A DNA stretch of 44,789 nucleotides from a virus, in the IMG/VR virus record IMGVR_UViG_3300035145_001847, positions 1 to 44,789 of that record; one strand, given 5' to 3'. How positions within the stretch are numbered: the stretch's first letter is position 1; every line of letters begins with the position of its first letter. The position numbers and the translations under genes were made by a program. Of this stretch, positions 1-8,510 are shown in pieces. Under the pieces are notes generated by a model. That model had not been told where the DNA came from and made no database searches. It saw only the letters and a program-made list of their open reading frames with translations.

Positions 1-119
1 TTAAAGTTGGTGATTTCACAGCAGACAGTCAAACAACTGTAAACTTTATACTAGAAGGTGCAGACAACTTAGCAAACGGTGACCTAGCAGGACACGTTAT
101 CGCAGACGTCTCATTCTAA
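1..119 (+). CDS. 3' end of a probable virion protein (partial)
   Basis: An open frame enters from the left edge (codons starting at base 3) and stops with TAA at 117-119, giving the last 38 residues of a protein, ending in HVIADVSF. The fragment is rich in D, N, G, T and V, as in beta-rich phage structural proteins, but no family can be recognised. It is followed directly by a strong terminator, so it is the last gene of its transcript. The structural role is inferred only from composition and from the late genes downstream. Confidence 0.6.
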   Translation, partial: KVGDFTADSQTTVNFILEGADNLANGDLAGHVIADVSF

Positions 120-134
120 GTTAAACAACTTAAT

Positions 135-165
135 AAAAAATCCTCACTAGTTGGGGATTTTTTTT
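135..165 (+). terminator. Rho-independent terminator
   Basis: A ten-base-pair stem (AAAATCCTCA paired with TTGGGGATTTT, one G-T pair) with a five-base loop CTAGT is followed by a run of eight T. It lies 15 bases after the stop of the left-edge gene and before the late promoter at 187. Confidence 0.85.
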
Positions 166-186
166 GATCTGGAAATCTGAAATCCT

Positions 187-194
187 GATAAATA
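187..194 (+). promoter_or_regulatory. T4-type late promoter (GATAAATA)
   Basis: GATAAATA followed by GTAC matches the T4 late -10 consensus TATAAATA. Predicted start is near base 200, giving a short leader with GGAG at 205-208 ahead of the ATG at 215. It probably drives the block starting at 215. Confidence 0.75.
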
Positions 195-214
195 GTACAA
201 AGACGGAGACACAC

Positions 215-619
215 ATGAGTATATCAAGATCAGGAGCAATGGGTAGTTCGGAAGTAGTATCCGGAAATATTGAGTTTTACACATTGTTCACAACTATAGA
301 TATCACTAGAACAGGTGACTATACAGACAATACACAGAAAGATTTTGAAAGTGTTGTACAGGTGATAGGATTAAGGGCACAACCAGTTGTAATGAATAAT
401 CCAGTTGCACTTAATGGAGCCGGTGCTAATGTTTTAGAAAATTATGGAGCACCAACACTTACAGGAGCAGGTTGGATTTTTAAATTTGCTTTTGAAAGAG
501 AAGGTGTGCATTCTATACAAACACTAAAAGATGAATTAGATGGAATTGTACTGAACGGAGGAACTATAGATACTAAAAGTTCAGTTAATATGGAATTTAC
601 TAAACAAGATTTATTATAA
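215..619 (+). CDS. Hypothetical late protein, probable virion component
   Basis: 134 residues. I start at the ATG at 215 and not at the longer frame from 164, because the 17 extra codons run through the terminator T-tract and the late promoter, and the ATG at 215 has GGAG seven bases upstream. The sequence is soluble, with no membrane segment or cysteine, and rich in T, N, G and V with alternating hydrophobic stretches, typical of small beta-rich phage structural proteins. First gene of the late block; no family recognised, and the virion role is inferred from position only. Confidence 0.75.
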   Translation: MSISRSGAMGSSEVVSGNIEFYTLFTTIDITRTGDYTDNTQKDFESVVQVIGLRAQPVVMNNPVALNGAGANVLENYGAPTLTGAGWIFKFAFEREGVHSIQTLKDELDGIVLNGGTIDTKSSVNMEFTKQDLL

Positions 620-627
620 GAGAAAAA

Positions 628-867
628 ATGCCTAAAAAGAACAAACCGGAACTTACACCAAAACCTTATGTTGAGAGCGGTAACATAGAGGCACATATTA
701 TTGCAGATATGCTTAGAATAGAAAGTATTACTGCAGAACTAAGAGAATTCAAGGAAACAACTAAAAGCAGGCTAGACAAATTAGAAAGTTGGATTATTGC
801 TATTGTTGGACTAACTGTTACAACATTAATTTCTACAGTTGTAGGATTAGTATTAAAAGTGTTATGA
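628..867 (+). CDS. Small tail-anchored protein, XhlA/holin-like
   Basis: 79 residues. The N-terminal half is charged and helical (about residues 30-50, a short coiled coil with spaced L and I). The C-terminal 25 residues form one membrane segment (WIIAIVGLTVTTLISTVVGL). A coiled coil followed by a C-terminal membrane anchor is the plan of haemolysin XhlA-type phage proteins that work with holins. Shine-Dalgarno AGAGA at about 620. It overlaps the next gene by 4 bases (ATGA), so translation is probably coupled. A holin or lysis accessory role is an inference from topology; a virion membrane-contact protein is the alternative. Confidence 0.6.
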   Translation: MPKKNKPELTPKPYVESGNIEAHIIADMLRIESITAELREFKETTKSRLDKLESWIIAIVGLTVTTLISTVVGLVLKVL

Positions 868-1145
868 GATTAGACGAATTTACAGAAGATCCTATATACG
901 AAGCCAGGATGGTATGGCGTAAGGTAGGCAATAAGATTAAACGTGCTGTCAGATGTACTGCTGGTAGGCGTAAGGGAAGAGTCGTTTCTAATCCTAGTCA
1001 GTGTAATGCACCTATAGATTATAAAAAAAGAATACAGTTAAAAAGGACAAAATCACGTTTAGGTGCAAGAATGGCAAAGAAAGCAAGAAGAACAAAAAGA
1101 TTTAATTCGCTGAGTAAAAGAGTCGCTAAATTGAATAGGCGTTAA
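864..1145 (+). CDS. Small basic internal-head-type protein
   Basis: 93 residues. The ATG at 864 is chosen because it forms an ATGA overlap with the preceding gene; the longer frame from 789 would sit inside that gene. The N-terminus MRLDEFTEDPIYEA resembles the short leader of head-targeted T4 proteins, with a possible prohead-protease site after IYE. The rest is extremely basic (CTAGRRKGRVV, then arginine- and lysine-rich blocks to the end LSKRVAKLNRR). This suggests a DNA-binding protein packaged in the head. Similar Arg/Lys-rich small proteins are common in marine T4-like phages. The function is inferred. Confidence 0.65.
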   Translation: MRLDEFTEDPIYEARMVWRKVGNKIKRAVRCTAGRRKGRVVSNPSQCNAPIDYKKRIQLKRTKSRLGARMAKKARRTKRFNSLSKRVAKLNRR

Positions 1146-1146
1146 A

Positions 1147-4100
1147 ATGAAGTTTACAGATGTTAAAACATTAGAACATTTTTTAAAGGAATATTCTTAT
1201 AATAGTTCAGGAAAACCTACACCCTCTGGCCAACAATCTATAGGTCAAAATGCAAAAGCAGACGATAAAGATTCTATTACTCCACAAATTCAACCTATAC
1301 CTATAAAAAATATAAAAAAAGATACTGCGGTAGTTGATAAGAAGGGCAACGAATTAGGTACAGTAGTATCTACTGTAGGAAATTTACCAGCAAAAGATAG
1401 TGTAGTAGTACAAGATAAAAATAAAAAATTACAAGTTTTAGACAAAGACACCCAAGTAGATGTTGCCAGCATGGAAGAATCTAAATTGTCTAAATTAGCA
1501 AAACGTAAAAATAAAAAACTTCAAATTAAAAAAATAGGAAGTAAACTTAAAAAATTATCAAGAAAAAGATTAAAAGAAGCAGACCCAAAACTTTTTGAAA
1601 TAAACTTTAATAGAAAAGAAGTAGCAACAGAAGCCTTAGATATGCCAGTAAAATGTGGCTTTGAAGCAGAAACATTCTTTTATAGTGTAAACGATAGTCG
1701 AACAAACGTAGATGATATGTCTATAGGTGATATAGAATACGAATTCGGTGATCTACCTGATCAAGCATATCAAGACTATCAAGATTGGCTATATGATAAA
1801 GGGCAATCAGAATATTTAGACGACTTAGTATCTGAAAAAATAGATGAAGTTAGAGAAGATGAAGAATGGTTAAATGATTTCATAGACAGCAGTAGTGGCC
1901 CAAGTTCAGAAGCAATCGAAATATACAAAAAAGATTTTGAAGAAGCAGACCCACAAGAATACGAAAACCGTGAGGAAGATGGTTGGGAATACATGAACTG
2001 GGTCAGAGAATATGTAGAAGAAGAATACGAAGAAGAGTATATGGCTTGGTTAGACTCAGCAGTTCGTGAAGAATACGATTTAGATGATGAAGCAACTGAA
2101 AATGCTAGAAGTGATTACAGTATGGAAGACTGGGTATACGACCTTTACAGTTACATGAGCAGTTTCCTCGATGACTACGGATATGATTACAGTACAGAAG
2201 GATCAGTAGACGGTGTTGCAGATGAATTGTATAGATGGATACAGGATAATAGTGTATTTGATTCTTTTCCGGAGACAGGAGATTACGGAGATACTTATAC
2301 TACAACCGGATGGGCAGTAGAAAAGGATAGCAGTATTGATCCAGATGAAGGCGCGGCGGCAGAATTAATTTCACCAGTGTATAGTTCTCCTAGAAAAATG
2401 CTAGAAGAAATGAGAACTTTATTTAAATGGAGCGAAGATAATTTTGGTACTAACAATACTACTGGCCTACATGTTACAATGAGTTGGAACGGTGAGCCTG
2501 ATGCACCTGTAAATGATGATGGTGAAAAAGACAGCCAAGAGCCAAACAAACTAAAAATGGCATTATTATTAGGTGATGAATATCTACTAGCACAATGGAG
2601 TAGGCTAAGAAATACTTACACAAAAAGCCAATATCAAAATGTGTTAAGATATGCAGAAGGAATGAAACGCGGTGATAAAGAAAGTTTTAAGAATTTTGAA
2701 AAAGAATTATCTAAAGGCATTAGCAGAGAAAAATTCAGTAGTATACATTTTAAAAATCAAAGAGACGAAGATACCAACAGTGAACTTATAGAATTTAGAA
2801 TTATGGGTGGTGCTGATTATAACACAATGTATGAAAAAGTTGTTAAAACAGTTGTAAGATATGCAACCATAATGCAGGCAGGTTATGACGAAGATGCTTA
2901 CAGGAAAGATTATGTAAATGCTGTATTTAGATTATTGCGTAAGAGTCAGGAAATAGATCCTAAAAAGTTAAAAGATTTAGAATCACTTAATCATCCAGTT
3001 ATAGATGCGGCCAAAGAAATTGTAGGTAAAAAAGATTACTTTGACGTTGTAAGAATGTTAAATAATTCTGTAAGTAGTTACAATGAGTATCAACAATTAA
3101 CAGAGCCTGATGCTGATAAAGAATGGAAACAGGAAGTAGCAGATTTTGAAAAAGGCACCGGTGAAAAATTAAGTATTGTAGAAGTTGAGGAAGGTGAACC
3201 AATCAGAGGTTATATAGAACCTAACAGACTATCACCAAGCAAAAGAGCACCAGCAATATTACAAAAGGCACAAGACTCTTTTGCTAGGGCAATTACAGTA
3301 CTTGCTAGAGATATTGCTGATGGTAAGGCTAGAAGCAAGCCAAATGCAAAAAGTATAAGAATATTTAGAGAATATGCTTCTGAACTTAAATTAGATAATA
3401 AAAAAATACAAGATTTAATTATACAAAGTATAGATAATCTTAATTTTAATGGCACCGATAAAGACAATATTTTAAGACTGGAAAAAGGTATATCGTCTTT
3501 ATTTAAACAAGACATAATTCAAAAACCTGAATTCATAACCCCTCAACAAATAGATGTAATTTTAAAAAAATCTTGGCAATTCGCAATGTCAGATGACAGA
3601 AAAGATAACAAAAAAGTAGATCAATTTATAAAATTATTACAAAAAGTATCACCTTATTTGGATTATGATCAAATCGCAGGAAGTTTAGAATCAGTACTGA
3701 AAGCCAGACAGGAAAATGAATTTGCTAGATACATGAAATCTGGTTCCTATGGAGATGCTGGGATACTTAAAACAGGAAAAGTTACTACTCCAGGTGCTCC
3801 AGAAGAACTTTTAAAATTTTTAGAACCATATAGTGGTTACAAACATCCAACAAGTCCAGAGCATCATGTAAATATAAGAAGTGACGATCGTTACTCACAA
3901 GTATTTCAAATGAGATTGATGCAGAGATTGAGAGATAGATTAGAACACTTGAGAGAATTGGAAACAGATGATCCTGAAAAAGCAAATAAACTCAAAGAAA
4001 AATTATGCGACATTGGAATGGATTTACTGGAAGGTTTAAAGCCTCAACCAGATCTTTGGGACGAAGAAAAAAGTGGTTATAGAAGAGGAAATGACAGTCC

Positions 4101-7100
4101 AAAACATTTGGCCACACATGATACCTTAGAACGTTGGAACGATGCCGCAGATAAACTTGCACGAATGAAAGGCGAAATTGGCGAAGATGACTGGACATAC
4201 AATTTCAGTAGTGCATACGACGATTATGTTCTAGGTTCTATACACATAGATAGATACTTTAGTTGGAAAGAAACCGAAGGACCAGAACAAGACTATGTGT
4301 TGAAAGAATTACATAAAGAAAGATTCGCGGCAATTAAAAAGTTTTATACACAATTTGATAAAATATTCCAAGGGGAAGGTTTTGTAAATCTAAAGGCTGA
4401 GATACAAGCCAAGAACACATTGGATAGACGAAATAAAGATTTTGAAAAGAATGTAAGAGACAAAGCAAGAGCAACATTTAATATTCCTAGTCACAGTTAT
4501 GTGTATATGGAAAGAGAATTTTTTGATACAATTACAGACGAAAATTATAGCGATAGAGCCGCATATTTAGATGCTCATCTTGAGCATTTTAATGAAAAAG
4601 TAAATAATGGTGAAAAAGTATATGTTATACCGGCGGCTCATATGTCACAGGCTGATGATGCATATGATGGATTAGACTTAATATCAACTTTAGAACAAGA
4701 AAATAACTTTTATACTAGTTGGCGAAAAACAGGTTATAGAAAAATACTACAGAAATTTTTTAGAGTATATAATATAACATATAATGATTTAACAAGTTAT
4801 AATGGCAAAAAATTCTTTCAGGTTGGTGGCGATGAGTATCAAAAGTTAGCAGAGCTAGGTATAGATATCACTAGAAAAGGTGATAGCAGAACAGGAATGC
4901 CTGGCCAGTCAGATCTAATAGATCCTGAAGAATTAGAAAATCCTATAAGCGGCGAGCCTATCAATAGAGGTAGTGCCAGTTACTGGATGTCAGATGATGA
5001 CGAAGCCAAAGAGGAAATGAGATTTAAAGCCTTTGATTGGAGTATATATCCAGAACCAGTAAAAGGTTTAGTTGCTAAAGAATTAAAAGGTATGAAAGAT
5101 GACCAGGGATTTTACAGTTTAAAACTTGCTATAAAAGATGTCATAGATAGAATACAAAAAGGTGACACAGGTATCAGTTTAAATAGTGTGGATAATGCTG
5201 AAGGACTTATAATGGCGGCTGATGTAGATGGTTACAGAAAAGATCATTCAGCCAAAATTGGTGCTGAAACTAATTGGAGTAATTTAGCAGATTATTTAAA
5301 AATAGAACGAGGAGTAAATGATCAGGGTGTAGATCTCTTAAAACAAACATACTATATGTATGATAATAATTCTAGTGGTGATTTTGCCGCAACGGGTGTT
5401 TCTCTGGAAAGATGGGTAGATGCGGTACAAAAGTCATACAAATATATTACCACAAATTATACAGTAAGTGGCGGCAACTATTTTAGAGGCGAAGATTATA
5501 TTGGTGCTAGACACGGTGGTCCTGATAATGCAGATAAAACAATAACAACACCACCTGAAAAGGAATTTAATTCAGATTACGATAAGGCCAGACAGGATTT
5601 TCCTATGTTTGATAAAATGATGCAAAACGGTATGCAGAATTATTTAGCAAGAGGTCATGTAAATGATCTGGTAGGATTTTTAAATAATATAGATAATGAC
5701 CATAATTTTAAAGCAACGGTATTGAACACACTTTTGAATGCACCAGAAAGTGGTATGGGTGCTTTTGATGATTTTCAATCTGCTTTAGCATCGGCAAGGA
5801 TGAATATGTCTAGACAAAATGCATCTACAGAAAGTAAGATAAATAGTGATATGCCTAGTATTTTTGAAAAGTTTGAAAACCTATCTTTAGAAAAACAGTT
5901 AGAAGTTTTGTCTAAAATCGAATCTAAAAAGATAGATGAAGCATATAAAAAGGCAACGCAAGTAAAAGCAAAAGAGAAAAAACCTAAGAAACGTAAACCT
6001 AGTAAAGGACACCAAAGCCCACATCCTTATAAAGGCAGATTAGTTGGTGAGAGTGTGCCAGATAACACAAAAATCCGAATGTTAAATCATTTACTTTCTG
6101 ATAAAATGCCTGCAAACGATATTAAAAAGCAAATGGATGCCTTTTTTGCTTTACCAGACCCTAAAATGATAAAAGCCTTTAGAGATAGACGTGCTACGGG
6201 CGGAGATGATGCATGTTTGAGGCCTATATTAAGAAGTTTTATAAAAAGACAAATGGCTGATACACAGCAAAAATTTATAAATTTAAATGAATCTAAATTA
6301 AACGAATACAGATTTGATAATATAGATTCTGAAAGTCCTGACCCAGAAAGATTTTTAATAGTAGATAGTCAAGGAAACGTGATCAAAATAGGTGCAAATA
6401 TAGGTAGTGCTAAAATTATAGGCATAGTTCCGCCTAGCGGAGATAATTTAGGATCTATTATAACTACTAAAGGTAAATTACCTATACCTAACAAATTAGG
6501 ACTTAAAATTATAGATAAGAAATTTAAACAACAAGAACTTCCTTTGCCTAACCCAGAACCTACACAATTAGAGTTGCCTGGTATGAATAAAAAGAAGGAA
6601 GAGTCTTTGAAGGAATACGAAGACTTAGAAGCCGAAAAAACTAAGATTCAGGACATTGTTAGTAAGTTAGACATTGAAAACGAAAAAGACAGAGAACTTA
6701 TAGATCAAATCTGGAGAATACTAAATGCAGATCATATTCAAACTGTAATCGGTAAATTAGTTGTAAAGCCTATTGCTGATGAAACAGCAATGAATAAAGA
6801 AGCGGCAACTAAAGTTTTAACACAGGTAATTTATCAAATAGAAAGCAGTTACGATAAAATTAAAGAGTTTTTAGATGATTTAGAAAAAACAGGTTCTGCG
6901 TATGATGTAGATGCATTGAAGCAACCTATAAATGCTTTATCAAATGTATTTAAATCAGATGTAGGATATACTGTATTTAAAACATTATTACCTTATGGAG
7001 TAGGCTCTAATAAGAAAGGCCCGGGCGAATTTGCTCTTGCTATGTTAAGTGATAGAGTACAATTGAGCGATACTACAGGAGACATTGTAGTAGACGGTGA

Positions 7101-7659
7101 ATTAGTTGAAGTAAAAGCAAGTAAAAGTGAAACAAGTTCAGGCGGCGGTAGATTAGGTATGGGCGGCATGCCACAGTTACAAGCAAGAGATTTATTGCTA
7201 AGATACAAAGATGTTATACCGTCAGTTGCTTCACACTTAGATGATGAAGGCAATAAAACATTGGGTATAAGTAACTTTGTAAAATATTTAAATCAAGATC
7301 TTCCAGTAGGAGATAAGCGAAGATACGATATTACTAAAGAGTTTTATAAGGATCTTTTTATACCAGCATCAGTTGAAAAAATTGCAAAAGCATTCCAAAA
7401 TTCAGACAGTGATAGAGAGATTGCACTACAATATGCAGGTGCTAATTACGTTGACTATTTAACAAAAGGACAATTTGAAGCATTATTGGCAATAGATATG
7501 TACACAGGTAAAACAGCATACATATCAAATGAAGAAGAATTTATGGAGTTCCAGAAGGGAGATCATTCAGGTGCTATGGGTATTAGTGTGGTGCCTTCAA
7601 ATTCAGGTCCAACAGAATCATTTGTCCAGATGACATTTATAAAGAAGGGAAAAATATGA
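1147..7659 (+). CDS. Giant virion-associated protein with amidoligase-like and PD-(D/E)XK-like domains
   Basis: 2170 residues, the largest gene here. The N-terminus (KFTDVKTLEHFLKE, then YS) looks like a T4 capsid-targeting leader with a prohead-protease site LKE. Residues about 40-160 are Lys-rich. Residues about 168-600 fit the amidoligase (COOH-NH2 ligase, glutamine-synthetase-like) family: GFEAETFF at 171, W389-AVEKDSSI, ELISPVYS near 406, a GLHV motif near 440 and EFRIMGG at 549. A highly acidic D/E/W/Y insert interrupts it at about 190-385. Residues about 1955-2000 hold a nuclease-like motif, GPGE (E1961) and GDIVVDGELVEVKAS (D1979, E1988, K1990), as in PD-(D/E)XK enzymes. The middle is unassigned. 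The gene ends with an ATGA overlap. Domain calls come from motifs read by eye; the in-virion role is inference, by analogy with T4 Alt, a large head-packaged enzyme. Confidence 0.75.
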   Translation: MKFTDVKTLEHFLKEYSYNSSGKPTPSGQQSIGQNAKADDKDSITPQIQPIPIKNIKKDTAVVDKKGNELGTVVSTVGNLPAKDSVVVQDKNKKLQVLDKDTQVDVASMEESKLSKLAKRKNKKLQIKKIGSKLKKLSRKRLKEADPKLFEINFNRKEVATEALDMPVKCGFEAETFFYSVNDSRTNVDDMSIGDIEYEFGDLPDQAYQDYQDWLYDKGQSEYLDDLVSEKIDEVREDEEWLNDFIDSSSGPSSEAIEIYKKDFEEADPQEYENREEDGWEYMNWVREYVEEEYEEEYMAWLDSAVREEYDLDDEATENARSDYSMEDWVYDLYSYMSSFLDDYGYDYSTEGSVDGVADELYRWIQDNSVFDSFPETGDYGDTYTTTGWAVEKDSSIDPDEGAAAELISPVYSSPRKMLEEMRTLFKWSEDNFGTNNTTGLHVTMSWNGEPDAPVNDDGEKDSQEPNKLKMALLLGDEYLLAQWSRLRNTYTKSQYQNVLRYAEGMKRGDKESFKNFEKELSKGISREKFSSIHFKNQRDEDTNSELIEFRIMGGADYNTMYEKVVKTVVRYATIMQAGYDEDAYRKDYVNAVFRLLRKSQEIDPKKLKDLESLNHPVIDAAKEIVGKKDYFDVVRMLNNSVSSYNEYQQLTEPDADKEWKQEVADFEKGTGEKLSIVEVEEGEPIRGYIEPNRLSPSKRAPAILQKAQDSFARAITVLARDIADGKARSKPNAKSIRIFREYASELKLDNKKIQDLIIQSIDNLNFNGTDKDNILRLEKGISSLFKQDIIQKPEFITPQQIDVILKKSWQFAMSDDRKDNKKVDQFIKLLQKVSPYLDYDQIAGSLESVLKARQENEFARYMKSGSYGDAGILKTGKVTTPGAPEELLKFLEPYSGYKHPTSPEHHVNIRSDDRYSQVFQMRLMQRLRDRLEHLRELETDDPEKANKLKEKLCDIGMDLLEGLKPQPDLWDEEKSGYRRGNDSPKHLATHDTLERWNDAADKLARMKGEIGEDDWTYNFSSAYDDYVLGSIHIDRYFSWKETEGPEQDYVLKELHKERFAAIKKFYTQFDKIFQGEGFVNLKAEIQAKNTLDRRNKDFEKNVRDKARATFNIPSHSYVYMEREFFDTITDENYSDRAAYLDAHLEHFNEKVNNGEKVYVIPAAHMSQADDAYDGLDLISTLEQENNFYTSWRKTGYRKILQKFFRVYNITYNDLTSYNGKKFFQVGGDEYQKLAELGIDITRKGDSRTGMPGQSDLIDPEELENPISGEPINRGSASYWMSDDDEAKEEMRFKAFDWSIYPEPVKGLVAKELKGMKDDQGFYSLKLAIKDVIDRIQKGDTGISLNSVDNAEGLIMAADVDGYRKDHSAKIGAETNWSNLADYLKIERGVNDQGVDLLKQTYYMYDNNSSGDFAATGVSLERWVDAVQKSYKYITTNYTVSGGNYFRGEDYIGARHGGPDNADKTITTPPEKEFNSDYDKARQDFPMFDKMMQNGMQNYLARGHVNDLVGFLNNIDNDHNFKATVLNTLLNAPESGMGAFDDFQSALASARMNMSRQNASTESKINSDMPSIFEKFENLSLEKQLEVLSKIESKKIDEAYKKATQVKAKEKKPKKRKPSKGHQSPHPYKGRLVGESVPDNTKIRMLNHLLSDKMPANDIKKQMDAFFALPDPKMIKAFRDRRATGGDDACLRPILRSFIKRQMADTQQKFINLNESKLNEYRFDNIDSESPDPERFLIVDSQGNVIKIGANIGSAKIIGIVPPSGDNLGSIITTKGKLPIPNKLGLKIIDKKFKQQELPLPNPEPTQLELPGMNKKKEESLKEYEDLEAEKTKIQDIVSKLDIENEKDRELIDQIWRILNADHIQTVIGKLVVKPIADETAMNKEAATKVLTQVIYQIESSYDKIKEFLDDLEKTGSAYDVDALKQPINALSNVFKSDVGYTVFKTLLPYGVGSNKKGPGEFALAMLSDRVQLSDTTGDIVVDGELVEVKASKSETSSGGGRLGMGGMPQLQARDLLLRYKDVIPSVASHLDDEGNKTLGISNFVKYLNQDLPVGDKRRYDITKEFYKDLFIPASVEKIAKAFQNSDSDREIALQYAGANYVDYLTKGQFEALLAIDMYTGKTAYISNEEEFMEFQKGDHSGAMGISVVPSNSGPTESFVQMTFIKKGKI

Positions 7660-8510
7660 AAATAAATGATATAAAAGAAAATTTTGCCCTACCTGATATA
7701 AAATATAACAGATATGGTATGCCTGATTATACGCCTTATTTAAAACTAATTTCAAAGGCTTTAGAAGCAAAGTTAGGAAGAGTTCAAATTCAAAAACATC
7801 TAGAAAAGACATTACGAATAAACGCAAGGTCAGCCAGAGAACTTATTAAAAAATGGGAAACAATTAATAAGCAAGTAATACCTATGAAACTCAATGCCGA
7901 AGCCGGTGGCGGTGGTGGTGCTGGTGGCGGTGGTGCTGGTGGCGGTGGTGCTGGTGGCGGTGGTGCTGGTGGCGGTGGAGCCGCAGGTGGCACTGGCGGA
8001 GCAACAGGCGGAACAAGTTCAGGTGGAGACGGAGGGTCTGCAGATGGTGGTAGCACCGGAGATAGTGGTACTACATCCTCCGATTCCACTCCTAGTGATG
8101 CACCTAGTATGGATGCTCCTAGGGGATATGCTTTTTTAGGTAGTATGATGCCTACAAAGAAGAAAAAGAAAAAGAAGAAAAAGAAATCTAAAATAAAATT
8201 TGGTGGTAGCATATACGAAAATGTTGAGCAGATGAAAGATAGACTTTCCGAATTAGAAATTGCCTTACAACGAGCAAAAGAAATCAATAAAAATATTAAA
8301 CGTGATGACACACATATTAATATAATTTCTAAATTAAGTGTAATAGCAGAAGAAGTAGGTTTAGAATTAGATGGTTATCAAGAGACTCAAGTTTTACGAC
8401 TACATAATAAATTAGAAAGTGCATGTTATGAATTAGAAGAAGTATTCAAGGATGCTATAAGAGATATCAAAAACCAAATAGACGAATTAGAATACGATGA
8501 AAATATTTGA
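7656..8510 (+). CDS. Probable internal virion protein with Gly4-Ala repeats and polylysine
   Basis: 284 residues, overlapping the giant gene by 4 bases. The N-terminus MKINDIKE then NF looks like a short T4-type capsid-targeting leader (site IKE). Residues about 1-80 form a helical domain. Residues about 83-150 are a low-complexity linker of GGGGA repeats followed by G/S/T/D-rich sequence. A run of ten lysines lies near residue 170, and residues about 190-284 form a charged coiled coil. The plan suggests a flexible tether joining two helical modules with a DNA- or RNA-contacting lysine patch. No known family is recognised. The Gly repeats are encoded by a 15-bp minisatellite far richer in GC than the surroundings. 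Confidence 0.65.
   Translation: MKINDIKENFALPDIKYNRYGMPDYTPYLKLISKALEAKLGRVQIQKHLEKTLRINARSARELIKKWETINKQVIPMKLNAEAGGGGGAGGGGAGGGGAGGGGAGGGGAAGGTGGATGGTSSGGDGGSADGGSTGDSGTTSSDSTPSDAPSMDAPRGYAFLGSMMPTKKKKKKKKKKSKIKFGGSIYENVEQMKDRLSELEIALQRAKEINKNIKRDDTHINIISKLSVIAEEVGLELDGYQETQVLRLHNKLESACYELEEVFKDAIRDIKNQIDELEYDENI
7902..7979 (+). repeat. 15-bp coding minisatellite (Gly-Gly-Gly-Gly-Ala)
   Basis: Four in-tandem copies of GCTGGTGGCGGTGGT occupy 7920-7979; the first three are identical and the fourth differs in its last base. A degenerate related stretch precedes them at 7902-7919. Near-identity of the units suggests recent slippage or unequal recombination. The array keeps the reading frame and lengthens a flexible linker. 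Confidence 0.9.

Noticed and set aside
164-214. Upstream extension of the first complete gene to 164
   Set aside because: It would begin in the terminator T-tract and include the late promoter.
7902-7979. Short tandem repeats considered as a CRISPR-like array
   Set aside because: Units are contiguous without spacers and lie in frame inside a gene.
7894-8139. 81-codon plus-strand frame of Val/Ala repeats
   Set aside because: Frame-shifted reading of the same minisatellite, without a start signal.
7790-8311. 173-codon minus-strand frame, Pro-rich
   Set aside because: It is the antisense shadow of the Gly/Lys-rich gene; its Pro and Phe runs mirror the GGC/GGT and AAG/AAA repeats, and it has no promoter or ribosome site.
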